The position numbers and the translations under genes were made by a program. DNA of 64,000 nt. Source: Allosphingosinicella vermicomposti. GTDB lineage: Bacteria; Pseudomonadota; Alphaproteobacteria; Sphingomonadales; Sphingomonadaceae. The notes under the pieces were generated by a model. The model saw only the letters and a program-made list of their open reading frames with translations. It did not search any database and had not been told where the DNA came from. Position 1 is the stretch's first letter. Each line of letters opens with the position of its first letter. Positions 35,087 through 43,567 of this stretch are shown here, one piece after another. The DNA lies in the NCBI RefSeq assembly GCF_003012815.1, contig NZ_PXYJ01000002.1, forward strand, positions 516,196-580,195, written 5' to 3'.

Positions 35087-35590
35087 GTGATTGCTGGAAA
35101 TTATCGTCGCTTGGGCCTCTTCATCGCCGCCCTCATCTTCATCGCCGATCAGGTGACGAAGTGGCTGATGATCGGCCCGCTCCAGCTCCAGCAGCGCGGC
35201 CTTATCGAAGTGCTGCCGATCTTCGATCTGCGCTGGACGGAAAATCGCGGCGTTTCCATGGGCTTCCTGACTGCGGGATCGGAGCTGGAACGCTGGCTGC
35301 TCGTCGCCATGACCGCAGCCATCGCGACCGGTGTCCTGATCTGGCTGTGGCGGGAAAAGAACAAACTCGACGCAATCGCCTTGTCGATCGTCTTGGGTGG
35401 CGCGCTCGGCAATATCGTCGACCGCGCGCGTTTCGGCTATGTCGTCGACTTCGCCGACCTGCATTTTGGTGACGTTCATCCCTTTTTGGTATTCAATGTC
35501 GCCGATGCTGCCATTAGCATCGGCGTTCTGTTACTGGTCGTCCGCGCGCTGCTGACTCGCGAGCCGAAGGCCACTCGGAAGGAAATTTAA
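35087..35590 (+). CDS. lspA: Lipoprotein signal peptidase (signal peptidase II)
   Basis: 167 residues, start GTG (VIAGNYRRLGLF). Four transmembrane helices. The aspartyl-protease motifs are present: GNIVDRARFGYVVDFADL (first catalytic Asp) and VFNVADAAISIGVLLLV (second). It cleaves prolipoprotein signal peptides before the lipidated Cys, which serves the several lipoproteins in this window. It follows ileS as in most proteobacteria. Confidence 0.96.
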   Translation: MIAGNYRRLGLFIAALIFIADQVTKWLMIGPLQLQQRGLIEVLPIFDLRWTENRGVSMGFLTAGSELERWLLVAMTAAIATGVLIWLWREKNKLDAIALSIVLGGALGNIVDRARFGYVVDFADLHFGDVHPFLVFNVADAAISIGVLLLVVRALLTREPKATRKEI

Positions 35591-35593
35591 AGA

Positions 35594-36010
35594 ATGCGTA
35601 TCGTGAAATTCGGTCTTGCTCTGACGGCGGCAACTTTGGTGGCGGGCTGCGGCACGACAGGCGGGCTTTCCAACCGCAATGCGCCGGACGAATTTGCAGT
35701 GACACGCAACCAGCCACTGGTCATTCCGCCCGATTTCGCACTGACCCCGCCGCGTCCGGGCGAAGCTGCGGCACAAGGCGTCGACAGCCGCACGCAGGCG
35801 CTGGAAGTCCTGTTCGGCGGCCCCGCGCAGCGCAGCGCTGCTGAACAGCAAATTCTGGGTGAGGCGGGCCGCGATTCTGCCGCGCCGGGTGCCCGTTCCA
35901 CGGCCAGCGACCCGAACACGGCGGTTGTCGACAAGGGCGCAACCACGCAGACGATCATCGCCGCTCCGGAAGGCGATGGCCAGGAAGCCAGCGTCTCGAC
36001 GCCGCAATAA
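35594..36010 (+). CDS. DUF3035 lipoprotein
   Basis: 138 residues starting MRIVKFGLALTAATLVAGC, with lipobox LVAGC, so a periplasmic lipoprotein. The DUF3035 signature is NAPDEFAVTRNQPLVIPPDFALTPPRPGE. The remainder is Ala/Asp-rich and likely disordered. It starts three bases after lspA and belongs to the same operon, the usual place for this family in alphaproteobacteria. Function is unknown; a role in the cell envelope is inferred. Confidence 0.9.
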   Translation: MRIVKFGLALTAATLVAGCGTTGGLSNRNAPDEFAVTRNQPLVIPPDFALTPPRPGEAAAQGVDSRTQALEVLFGGPAQRSAAEQQILGEAGRDSAAPGARSTASDPNTAVVDKGATTQTIIAAPEGDGQEASVSTPQ

Positions 36011-36018
36011 TTTTCCCG

Positions 36019-36105
36019 TCATTGCGAGGAGCGCAAGGGGGGAAGCAATCCCACCTCGCGGTCGGGTTCAGTGCCGCTGGATTGCTTCGCTCCGCTCGCA
36101 ATGAC
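36019..36105. repeat. Palindromic repeat family A, copy 3
   Basis: TCATTGCGAG ... CTCGCAATGA with inner GCAATCCCA and TGGATTGCTTCGC. Starts eight bases after the stop codon of the DUF3035 gene. Confidence 0.9.
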
Positions 36106-36116
36106 GACGTCTTTGC

Positions 36117-36136
36117 GCTCCTAATAAAATAGGAGC
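36117..36136. terminator. Hairpin pair between convergent genes, first
   Basis: GCTCCTA-ataaaa-TAGGAGC, a 7-bp perfect stem. Together with the next hairpin it separates the DUF3035 operon from the convergent porin gene. Confidence 0.5.
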
Positions 36137-36161
36137 CAGATAGAGCGTTCGGTGCCGCTGG

Positions 36162-36181
36162 GCTCCTGCTTTCGCAGGAGC
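36162..36181. terminator. Hairpin pair between convergent genes, second
   Basis: GCTCCTGC-tttc-GCAGGAGC, a perfect 8-bp stem 13 bases from the stop of the porin gene. The word recurs in sphingomonad genomes as a small dispersed hairpin, as far as I recall. Confidence 0.5.
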
Positions 36182-36194
36182 ACCTTGGTACAAG

Positions 36195-36875
36195 TTAGAA
36201 GCGCAGCCCGGCCGATACGACGAGGCCCGCATCCTGCCCCTTCACCGACGGAAGGTCGGTATCGACATAGCGGATCCCGGCTTCGATCGGCCCAAACTGA
36301 TGGCGCGCGCCCAGCGACCAGTTCCAATAACTGCCGTAGCGCCCCCAATCCTGCCGTCCGGCCTGCGCGGTCAGCGTCAGGCCGGTAAGCGGAATGCCCG
36401 CTTCCGCGCCCGCGAACAGATAGAGCATGTCTTCATCCCCAATCGCTTCCTGCGACCAGGCATATTGTGCGCCCGCCGTCGCCTCCAGCGGGCCGATCTG
36501 ATAGGACAGTGACGCATAGGGTTCGAAATAGCCGGTGTCGCCCTCACTCCCCGGAAAGGCGTAATAGCGCAGCCCCGCATCCACCGACGTGCCAAGGCTC
36601 AGCTGCGTGGAATAGCCGCCGTAGAGGTCGAGCTGGACATTGCCGTAATCGTCGAGATCGTTGAGCGTCGTCCCCCGTCCGCCCAGGTAGAAATCGCCCG
36701 CCGATACGGTCAGCCCTGCCTGAAGCGCGGGATCTTCGCCGGACCGCGACACGCCGCGGAAGCGGTAGTCGGACAGGATCATTGCCTCCGCATCGATGGA
36801 CACGCCGGTGCCCGGGATCTGCGCGGCGGCGGGAGTAGAGAGGGCGAGAAGGCCCAGCGGAAGAAGGAGACGCAT
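36195..36875 (-). CDS. TorF family putative porin
   Basis: 226 residues, start MRLLLPLGLLALSTPAAAQ (signal peptide, about 19 residues). SIDAEAMILSDYRFRGVSRSGEDPALQAGL is the family's N-terminal signature, followed by alternating aromatic/Gly beta-strands typical of a small outer-membrane barrel, ending in the aromatic F of SAGLRF. Length agrees with the family. Transported substrate is unknown. It is next to the interrupted metC gene, but in its own transcript. Confidence 0.85.
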   Translation of the reverse strand: MRLLLPLGLLALSTPAAAQIPGTGVSIDAEAMILSDYRFRGVSRSGEDPALQAGLTVSAGDFYLGGRGTTLNDLDDYGNVQLDLYGGYSTQLSLGTSVDAGLRYYAFPGSEGDTGYFEPYASLSYQIGPLEATAGAQYAWSQEAIGDEDMLYLFAGAEAGIPLTGLTLTAQAGRQDWGRYGSYWNWSLGARHQFGPIEAGIRYVDTDLPSVKGQDAGLVVSAGLRF

Positions 36876-36937
36876 AAACTGTCCTTTAAATGGCTTGGGA
36901 GCCTCCTGCCCGAGAGAATCCGTCTGTACAACCACCC

Positions 36938-37025
36938 GATCGCCCTGAGCTTGTCGAAGGGCTGTTCTCTACTTCCGATGTGTTAGAAAGGGAAAGCAGG
37001 GCTTCGACAGGCTCAGCCCGAACGG
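36938..37025. repeat. Palindromic repeat family E, copy 1
   Basis: CGCCCTGAGCTTGTCGAAGG at the left, and GGGCTTCGACAGGCTCAGCC at the right. It lies between the porin gene and the end of metC, within two bases of the metC stop codon. Confidence 0.85.
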
Positions 37026-37026
37026 T

Positions 37027-38199
37027 TTATATATGCGAAAAGGCCTGTTCGAGATCGGCGATCAGATCCTCCACATCCTCCAGCCCGATATGGAAGCGAA
37101 CGATCAGCTCCTTGCCATTCGCCCACCCGCCTGCGGTCCGGATGCGATGCAGGTCTACCGGAAGGGCAAGGCTTTCATAGCCTCCCCATGAAAAGCCGAT
37201 CCCGAAATGCCGCAGGCTGTCGACGAACCGAGAGCGCGCGGCATCGTCCCGCGTTTTGAGGATAATCGAGAACAGCCCTGACGCGCCGCGAAAGTCGCGC
37301 CGCCAATATTCGTGCCCCGGTGCATCCGGCATGGCGGGATGAAGCACCCGCTCAACCTCCGGGCGCGCGGCCAGCCATTGCGCGACTTTCAGCGCGCTTT
37401 CCTGATGCTGGCGGAGCCGTACACCGAGCGTTCGGAGCCCGCGCAGCGCGAGATACGCATCATCGGGCGACACGCATTGACCGAAGGCCTGCGCGGTCCG
37501 CTAAAGGCGATCCCACGTGCCCGGCGAAGCCGTGACCGATCCCATCATCGCGTCCGAATGGCCGACCACATATTTCGTGCAGGCGAGGATCGACAGGTCA
37601 ACGCCATGGCCGATCGCCGGAAACAGCAGGGGCGTCGCCCAAGTATTGTCGATGAGGCTTATCGTGCCGCGCTCCCGCGCCCGCGCCGCAATGCCGGGCA
37701 CGTCCTGCACTTCCATGGTGAGCGAGCCCGGACTTTCGAGGAACACGGCCTTCGCGCCCGCATCCATCAGCCGGTCCAGCGTCTCGCCATCGATCGGATC
37801 GTAATAGATGGTCGTGACGCCCAGCCGTGCCAGCACGTCGTCGCAGAAATGGCGGGTGGGCGCGTAGACGCTGTCGGTCATCAGCAAGGTATCGCCCGGC
37901 CCGAGCACCGCCATGAGCGCCGTCGTGATCGCCGCGACGCCTGACGGAAAGAGCTTCGTGCCCGCCGCACCCGGCTCCAGCCCGGTCAGCGCCTCTTCGA
38001 GCGACCAAATACTTGGCGTCCCTTGCCGGCCATAATGAAGTTGGCGCGGTTTGCCGGATTTGGCGCGAAGATCGGCAACGCTGTCGAACAATATGGTCGA
38101 TGCGCGATGAACCGGCGGATTGACGAGGCCCGCCGTCCATTCCTTCCGCCGCCCGCCCGAAACCAGCCGTGTATTGGGGCCATCCCCCTGCTCACTCAT
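37027..38199 (-). pseudogene. metC: Cystathionine beta-lyase, interrupted by one in-frame stop
   Basis: The reading frame covers the whole family length (about 390 codons) but has a single TAG at 37501-37503, between PGTWDRL and RTAQAFGQCVSPDDAYLALRG. The frame is identical on both sides, so it is one base change, not an indel. The PLP lysine lies in CTKYVVGHSDAMMGS, before the stop; the C-terminal part from SPDDAYLALRGLRTLGVRLRQH carries conserved helices needed for the fold. Without suppression the product would be cut to about 232 residues. The start (MSEQGDGPNTRL) overlaps the sseA stop (ATGA), so sseA and metC form a sulfur amino-acid operon. Alternatives: sequencing error, amber suppression or recent loss. 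Confidence 0.9.
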
Positions 38200-39047
38200 G
38201 CCCGGCCCGTCGCCTTGGGCATAGCCGGATCCGCGCCCCATTCCGCCCAGCTGCCATCGTAGAGCCGCATATCGTCCTTACCCAAAAGAGCGGCGGCGAG
38301 CATGACGCTGCAGGCGGTGACGCCCGACCCACAGGTGGCGATCATGGGCTTGGCGAGATCCACGCCCGCCGCGTCGAATGCGGCGCGAAGCGTGACGCCG
38401 CGCTTAAACGTCCCATCAGGATTGTAAAGGCTTGCATAAGGAAGGTTACAGGCGCCGGGGATGTGGCCGGGCGTCACGTCCGGCCTTGGCTCGGCTTCTT
38501 CGCCCGCAAACCGCGCGGCGCCGCGCGCATCGACGATCTCATGTCCGTCGGAATGGACAAGCGCCGCGACCGCCTCCTTCGTCATCACCTGACTGCGGTC
38601 GAGCGCTGCGCTGAAATGTCCTGTGTGCATGGGCGACGGCGTACCGCTTTCCACGGGCCGCCCTTCGCTCGTCCATTTGCCGAGCCCGCCGTCGAGCACT
38701 GCGACCTCTCGCGCGCCATAGGCCTTCAGCAGGAACCAGCCCCGCGCCGCCGTATGCAAAGGCGAATTGTCGTAAACGACGATGCAATGCCCATCGCCAA
38801 GCCCCGCCGCCTGCATGCGGCTCGCGAATTTGTGATCGGGCGGCAACTTGCCGACAACCGGCTCTTCGTTCGCGCAGAGTTCGCCCAAGTCGATAAATAC
38901 GGCGCCGGGAATATGCGCCGCCTCATATTCCGCCCTCGCATCCCGCGACGTGCCCGGAAGGAACCAGGTCGCGTCCACCACGCTTAGATCGGGATCGTCG
39001 ATCCGTTCCGCCAACCATTCCGTTGAAACCAGCACATCCATGATCAT
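38196..39047 (-). CDS. sseA: 3-mercaptopyruvate sulfurtransferase
   Basis: 283 residues with two rhodanese domains (about 1-135 and 150-275). The active-site loop CGSGVTA near residue 236 is that of mercaptopyruvate sulfurtransferases rather than thiosulfate sulfurtransferases (CRKGVT-like). The N-terminal domain has VVDATWFLPGTSRDARAEYEAAHIPGA. It moves sulfur from mercaptopyruvate to thiols or cyanide. Start MIMDVLVSTEWLAERI, or two codons later, cannot be separated. Its stop overlaps the start of metC, so both belong to cysteine/methionine sulfur handling. Confidence 0.93.
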   Translation of the reverse strand: MIMDVLVSTEWLAERIDDPDLSVVDATWFLPGTSRDARAEYEAAHIPGAVFIDLGELCANEEPVVGKLPPDHKFASRMQAAGLGDGHCIVVYDNSPLHTAARGWFLLKAYGAREVAVLDGGLGKWTSEGRPVESGTPSPMHTGHFSAALDRSQVMTKEAVAALVHSDGHEIVDARGAARFAGEEAEPRPDVTPGHIPGACNLPYASLYNPDGTFKRGVTLRAAFDAAGVDLAKPMIATCGSGVTACSVMLAAALLGKDDMRLYDGSWAEWGADPAMPKATGRA

Positions 39048-39237
39048 GCCTTTCGGTCGCCTGGGACAGTCGCGCTTATAAACGCCCTTCAGCCGGTGAA
39101 ATCAAATCCAGCTCTTTGTGATCGTTCCGCTATTCCAACGACTATTTTTTTCGCCGGCGCTCTTAGGCTGCAACCAAGGCCGGGCGCCTTTTGTTAAATA
39201 GCCCAAGTGGGTTGAGCGGGCGAAGTTGGAGTGAGCC

Positions 39238-39810
39238 ATGATGCTGAAACCCGTTCTTGCGCTTGCCGCAGCCGCCCTTCTTCCCTCCTCGGCGCTTGTC
39301 GCGCAGGCTCCGGCGCAAAGCCCGGATGCCTGGGATTTCGCCAGCGAAGGCAATGCGTGCATGGCGACGGCTCATTCGGGTAGCGGCGGCACGACGCTGT
39401 CCATTCTCGCGTCGCCGACCGATGGCGCCTTCATTTTCCTTGTGCAAAATCCCGGATGGCAGACGTTGCAGGACGGCGAGAAATATCCCGTCGCCGTTGA
39501 ATTCGATGATTTCGGGCCCTGGAAGATCGAGGCGGCGGCCCGTGCTGACATCGATGCTGATGGCCCCGGCCTCGCCTTCACTGTCGCGCCGGGCCGCGAG
39601 GATGGCAACGGCTTCATTCAGGAGATGATCACGGCCGGACGGATGGAAATCGTCGCCGAAGGCCAGGCCGTCGGAGCGCTGAACGTGACGGGCAGCGAGC
39701 AGGCCATGCAGGGTCTCGCGACATGTCTCGCCGATCGTTGGGCGAATCTCGACCTTGAAGGCGTGGAAGGCGAAACTATTCCGGCTTCGGGTGAAGCCAC
39801 GCCGCTCTGA
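39238..39810 (+). CDS. Secreted hypothetical protein
   Basis: 190 residues, start MMLKPVLALAAAALLPSSALVAQ with GGAGTGA upstream, a typical signal peptide. The mature protein contains two Cys (NACMATAH and LATCLADRW) far apart, which may form a disulfide, and a beta-rich middle part. Composition and pattern (ILASPTDGAFIFLVQNPGWQTL) resemble the invasion-associated-locus-B type periplasmic proteins in style, but I cannot confirm that family. Lies alone between sseA and queF. Confidence 0.72.
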   Translation: MMLKPVLALAAAALLPSSALVAQAPAQSPDAWDFASEGNACMATAHSGSGGTTLSILASPTDGAFIFLVQNPGWQTLQDGEKYPVAVEFDDFGPWKIEAAARADIDADGPGLAFTVAPGREDGNGFIQEMITAGRMEIVAEGQAVGALNVTGSEQAMQGLATCLADRWANLDLEGVEGETIPASGEATPL

Positions 39811-39889
39811 TTAGCGAGGCCGGGTGCTCTGACGGAAGCTGGAGCACTAAGCCCTTCCCCTTCTCTCGCGAGCGCCTTAAATCGGCGGC

Positions 39890-40336
39890 ATGACCCTAAA
39901 GCATCTCGGCCAGACCAGCCAGCTTCCCGCAACGCCGGATGAAGCCGTTCTCGATTACGTCCCCAATCCGCGTCCGGGCGCGCTTTATCTGGTGCGTTTC
40001 ACAGCGCCCGAATTCACCTCGCTCTGCCCGGTCACGGGCCAGCCTGATTTCGCCCACTTGATGATCGACTACGCCCCTGGCGAGACGATCGTGGAATCAA
40101 AATCGCTGAAGCTCTTCCTTGGCGCGTTTCGCAATCATGCCGCCTTCCATGAGGATTGCACGGTCGGCATCGCGCAGCGGCTGGCCGACGAGATGAAGCC
40201 GGCATGGCTTCGCATCGGCGGCTATTGGTATCCGCGTGGCGGGATTCCGATCGATGTTTTCTGGCAGACGGGCGAGCCGCCCAAGGGCCTGTGGGTGCCC
40301 GATCAGGGTGTCGTCCCCTACCGCGGGCGGGGCTGA
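39890..40336 (+). CDS. queF: NADPH-dependent 7-cyano-7-deazaguanine (preQ0) reductase
   Basis: 148 residues, the short (unimodular) QueF form, which reduces preQ0 to preQ1 in queuosine synthesis. The catalytic Cys46 lies in [15 protein letters not shown] with Asp53 following; the family's NADPH-binding loop is [22 protein letters not shown]. The other queuosine genes are not nearby. No preQ1 riboswitch is visible in the 79-base gap upstream. Confidence 0.96.
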   Translation: MTLKHLGQTSQLPATPDEAVLDYVPNPRPGALYLVRFTAPEFTSLCPVTGQPDFAHLMIDYAPGETIVESKSLKLFLGAFRNHAAFHEDCTVGIAQRLADEMKPAWLRIGGYWYPRGGIPIDVFWQTGEPPKGLWVPDQGVVPYRGRG

Positions 40337-40350
40337 GGATTGTTTGTGCG

Positions 40351-40404
40351 AGCTTGTCTAAACTGAGCCCTTCGCACGCCCTTCGACAGGCTCAGGGCTA
40401 GCGG
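40351..40404. repeat. Palindromic repeat family E, copy 2 (degenerate)
   Basis: AGCTTGTCTAAACTGAGCCC at the left is decayed; the right arm CCCTTCGACAGGCTCAGGGC is intact. Between queF and panE. Confidence 0.65.
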
Positions 40405-40421
40405 AGGAAGGGCAGATTGGC

Positions 40422-41423
40422 ATGAGGATCGCCATATTCGGTGCGGGATCGATCGGCTGCTTCGTCGGCGGAGCCTGGGCATCACGGGGCGCCGACGTTA
40501 CCCTGATCGGGCGCCCTCATGTTGGCGACGAACTTGTCCGGCACGGCCTGAAGCTCAGCGCTTATGATGGATGGTCCACTTTTTTACCGCCGGACGCGGT
40601 CCGGTTCACCAGCGATGCCGCTGCGCTTGCCGGTGCCGACATCATAGTCCTGACGGTAAAAAGCGTGGCGACCGAGATTGCGGCCCGTGACATAGCCCAT
40701 CACGCCCGGCTCGCCGTGCCCGTGGTCAGCGTCCAGAACGGCGTCGCCAATGCCGAACGCCTGCGCGCCCTACTGCCGGGCCACACGATCCTTGCAGGCA
40801 TGGTGCCCTATAATGTCGCCCGCCTTGGCGACGGGCGGTGGCACAAGGGGACGAAGGGCGATCTCGTCATGGATGCCGGACCCGTAGGCGAGGCGCTGCG
40901 TGCCATTGCGGGGCCCGGCCCGGCGGCGCTGCGGCTCTCCGCCGATATGCCGAGCCTGCTCTGGGGCAAGCTGGTCATCAACCTCAACAATGCAGTGAAC
41001 GCATTGTCCGGGCTGCCTTTACGTGCCCAGCTTCGGCAGCGTGGCTACCGGCGCGTGGTCGCGGCAGCGCAAAGGGAAATGCTTATCCTGCTCGCCGCGG
41101 CAGATATTCGCCCGGCCAAGGTGAGCGCCCTGCCGCCCTCTATTCTACCTTATGCTTTTGCGGCGCCGGATTGGCTATTCAACGGCTTGCTGCTGCATGC
41201 GCATAAAGTCGATGCCACGGCCCGTAGTTCGATGGCTGACGATTTTGCGGCGGGGCGGGCGACCGAGATCGACTATCTGAATGGAGGGGTGGTTGCTCTC
41301 GCGCGGCGGATCGGAAAGGCGGCACCCGTCAATGCCCGCATTGTCGGGCTGGTCCGCGATGCCGAACGGGGCGGGCGCCGCGATTGGAACGCGGATGCGC
41401 TTCAAAAGGCGGTGCTGACTTAA
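40422..41423 (+). CDS. panE: 2-dehydropantoate 2-reductase
   Basis: 333 residues. The N-terminal NADP-binding Rossmann motif is IFGAGSIGCFVGGAWASRG; later KSVATEIAARDIA and VVSVQNGVANAERL match ketopantoate reductases. The catalytic Lys of the family lies in WGKLVINLNNAVNALSGL (about 190). It reduces ketopantoate to pantoate for coenzyme A synthesis. Paralogues of the family acting on other 2-keto acids exist, so the exact substrate is likely but not certain. The downstream thioesterase starts 41 bases later. Confidence 0.9.
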   Translation: MRIAIFGAGSIGCFVGGAWASRGADVTLIGRPHVGDELVRHGLKLSAYDGWSTFLPPDAVRFTSDAAALAGADIIVLTVKSVATEIAARDIAHHARLAVPVVSVQNGVANAERLRALLPGHTILAGMVPYNVARLGDGRWHKGTKGDLVMDAGPVGEALRAIAGPGPAALRLSADMPSLLWGKLVINLNNAVNALSGLPLRAQLRQRGYRRVVAAAQREMLILLAAADIRPAKVSALPPSILPYAFAAPDWLFNGLLLHAHKVDATARSSMADDFAAGRATEIDYLNGGVVALARRIGKAAPVNARIVGLVRDAERGGRRDWNADALQKAVLT

Positions 41424-41464
41424 TCTTGTCGGAATCGGCTGTTACTGACATGATTGTGAACAAT

Positions 41465-41863
41465 ATGACTCAAGCCTACCGCTATCCGATCGGGATTGAC
41501 CCCGCCGACATCGACTTCATGGGTCATGTCAACAATGCCACTTATCTGAAATGGGTGCAGTCTGCGGTCATCAGCCACTGGCAGAAGCTGGCGCCGGCGG
41601 AGGCCGTTGCGCGCCACCTGTGGGTCGCGCTCAAGCACGAGATCACCTACCGCAAGCCAGCCTTCCTCGATGACGAGGTCTTTGCCTCCGTCGTGCTGGA
41701 AAAGGTGGAAGGTGCGCGCGCTTTCTACCAAACGCTCATCAAGCGCGGTGAAGATGTACTCGCCGAAGTCCAATCGAGCTGGTGTTGCCTCGACGCCGCC
41801 ACGCGCCGCCCCGCCCGCATCGCCAAGGACATTGCGGCCTATTTCTTCCCCGAACGGGATTAG
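41465..41863 (+). CDS. 4HBT family acyl-CoA thioesterase
   Basis: 132 residues when started at MTQAYRYPIGI; a start 15 bases upstream (MIVNNM) is also possible and neither has a clear ribosome site. It is a single hot-dog-fold domain with the conserved IDFMGHVNNATYLKWVQ motif, where the Asp/His acts on the thioester, and KHEITYRKPAFLDDEV. It hydrolyses acyl-CoA or acyl-ACP thioesters; substrate unknown. It follows panE on the same strand, which would fit a CoA-linked role only loosely. Confidence 0.88.
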   Translation: MTQAYRYPIGIDPADIDFMGHVNNATYLKWVQSAVISHWQKLAPAEAVARHLWVALKHEITYRKPAFLDDEVFASVVLEKVEGARAFYQTLIKRGEDVLAEVQSSWCCLDAATRRPARIAKDIAAYFFPERD

Positions 41864-41881
41864 AACGCATAATCGCCATCG

Positions 41882-41951
41882 TCATTGCGAGGAGCGTAGC
41901 GACGCGGCAATCCAAGCGCCGGTCGATTGCTTCGCTAACGCTCGCAATGAC
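41882..41951. repeat. Palindromic repeat family A, copy 4
   Basis: TCATTGCGAG and CTCGCAATGA, inner GCGGCAATCCA and CGATTGCTTCGC. Starts 19 bases after the thioesterase stop and ends eight bases before the stop of the convergent HerA-like gene. Confidence 0.9.
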
Positions 41952-41959
41952 GATGTGGA

Positions 41960-43504
41960 TTATCGCCCCTTGAACAGTCCGCCGAGCAAGCCGCGGATCA
42001 ATGAGTTAGCGACCGTGTTCACGACTTGGCGCTGGGCCGATTTGCCAACCTGACGCATCAGTTCCTCATGCAGCGGCGCATTGGCGCGGCGCTCCCGCTC
42101 GATCCGCGCCTGCTCGCGTGCCTGAGCCGCTTCGACCTTCATCCGCTCCGCCGCAGCTTTAGTTTCCGCTTTCTGCGCTTCGACGGCAGCGGCAGCGGCG
42201 GCTGCCTCTTCGCCCCGAGCCTTCAATATTTCCTCGGCGCTTTCACGATCCACGGCGGTGTCATATTTTCCGGCCACCGGAGAGGTCGACTGAATGATCG
42301 CCCGCTCGCGAGGTTCCAGCGGCCCAAGCCGTGAGCGCGGCGGCTTGATCAGGGTCCGCTCGACCGGAGACGGCGAGCCGTCAACCTGAAGCAGCGACAC
42401 CAGCGCCTCACCCACCTTAAGCTCCGTAATCGCCGTTTCGACATCGAGAGCCGGGTTGACGCGGAACGTCTCGGCTGCCGCCTTGATCGCTCGCTGGTCG
42501 CGCGGCGTGAAAGCGCGCAACGCATGCTGGATGCGGTTGCCAAGCTGGCCCGCAACGTCCTCCGGAATGTCGATCGGGTTTTGCGTTACGAAATAGACGC
42601 CAACGCCCTTGGACCGGATCAGGCGCACGACCTGCCCGATCTTGTCCTGAAGCGCGGGCGGCGCATCGTCGAACAGCAAATGCGCCTCGTCGAAGAAGAA
42701 GACGAGCACCGGCCGATCCAGATCGCCAACCTCTGGAAGCGTCTCGAACAATTCTGACAGCAGCCAGAGAAGGAAGGTCGCATAGAGTTTCGGCGTCGCC
42801 ATCAACCGGTCGGCAGCAAGGATATTGATGAAGCCGCGACCCTGATCGTCCTTCTGCAACAGATCGGCGATATCGAGCGCTGGTTCGCCGAAGAACATTT
42901 TACCGCCCTGCGATTCCAGCTGCAGTAATTGCCGCTGAATCGCGCCGACGCTGGCCTTCGTCACGTTGCCGTAGCGGGCGCTCAGATCCCCCGCCTTGTC
43001 CGCGCAATAAGCGAGCAGGGCCTGCAAGTCTTCAAGGTCGAGAAGAAGCAGCCCTTCTTCGTCCGCCACATGAAAAGCGATCGTCAGTACGCCTTCCTGC
43101 ACCTCATTGAGGTTCATCAAGCGGGCAAGAAGCAGCGGGCCCATTTCGGTGACGGTGGTGCGGACCGGATGTCCCTGCTCACCGAATATGTCCCAGAAGA
43201 TCGCGGGATTATCGCTATATGCGAACCCCTCCATGCCGATCTCGGCGGCGCGGGCGGTGAGCGCGGCATGGGCTTTGCCGGTCGGCGATCCCGCCATGGC
43301 GATGCCCGCCAGATCGCCCTTCACATCGGCGAGGAAGACCGGCACGCCAGCGGCCGAAAAGCTTTCGGCCAGGCCCTGTAGCGTCACGGTTTTGCCGGTG
43401 CCGGTCGCGCCCGCGATCAACCCGTGGCGGTTTGCGCGATTGAGGATGAGCTGCTGCCTTTGCCCGCCGCCGAGGCCGACGAAGATTGAGCCTGCATCAT
43501 CCAT
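41960..43504 (-). CDS. HerA/YjgR-like P-loop ATPase (DUF853)
   Basis: 514 residues, start [14 protein letters not shown] preceded by GGGAGG. The Walker A is [17 protein letters not shown], the Walker B is [15 protein letters not shown], and [27 protein letters not shown] carries the arginine region. It belongs to the DUF853/HerA-FtsK superfamily; members are thought to be DNA translocases or unknown ATPases (YjgR). The C-terminal 150 residues are a coiled, Ala/Glu/Arg-rich region ([22 protein letters not shown]) ending in LLGGLFKGR. The biological role of the group is unknown. Confidence 0.9.
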   Translation of the reverse strand: MDDAGSIFVGLGGGQRQQLILNRANRHGLIAGATGTGKTVTLQGLAESFSAAGVPVFLADVKGDLAGIAMAGSPTGKAHAALTARAAEIGMEGFAYSDNPAIFWDIFGEQGHPVRTTVTEMGPLLLARLMNLNEVQEGVLTIAFHVADEEGLLLLDLEDLQALLAYCADKAGDLSARYGNVTKASVGAIQRQLLQLESQGGKMFFGEPALDIADLLQKDDQGRGFINILAADRLMATPKLYATFLLWLLSELFETLPEVGDLDRPVLVFFFDEAHLLFDDAPPALQDKIGQVVRLIRSKGVGVYFVTQNPIDIPEDVAGQLGNRIQHALRAFTPRDQRAIKAAAETFRVNPALDVETAITELKVGEALVSLLQVDGSPSPVERTLIKPPRSRLGPLEPRERAIIQSTSPVAGKYDTAVDRESAEEILKARGEEAAAAAAAVEAQKAETKAAAERMKVEAAQAREQARIERERRANAPLHEELMRQVGKSAQRQVVNTVANSLIRGLLGGLFKGR

Positions 43505-43567
43505 AAAACCTCCCATACATTGCCGCGCCCTTTGTGACCCAAAAGGCGCGGCAAGGCGACAGGATTA

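Noticed and set aside
39811..39889. preQ1 riboswitch before queF
   Set aside because: The 79-base gap shows no preQ1 aptamer pattern (short stem with A-rich tail next to the ribosome site).
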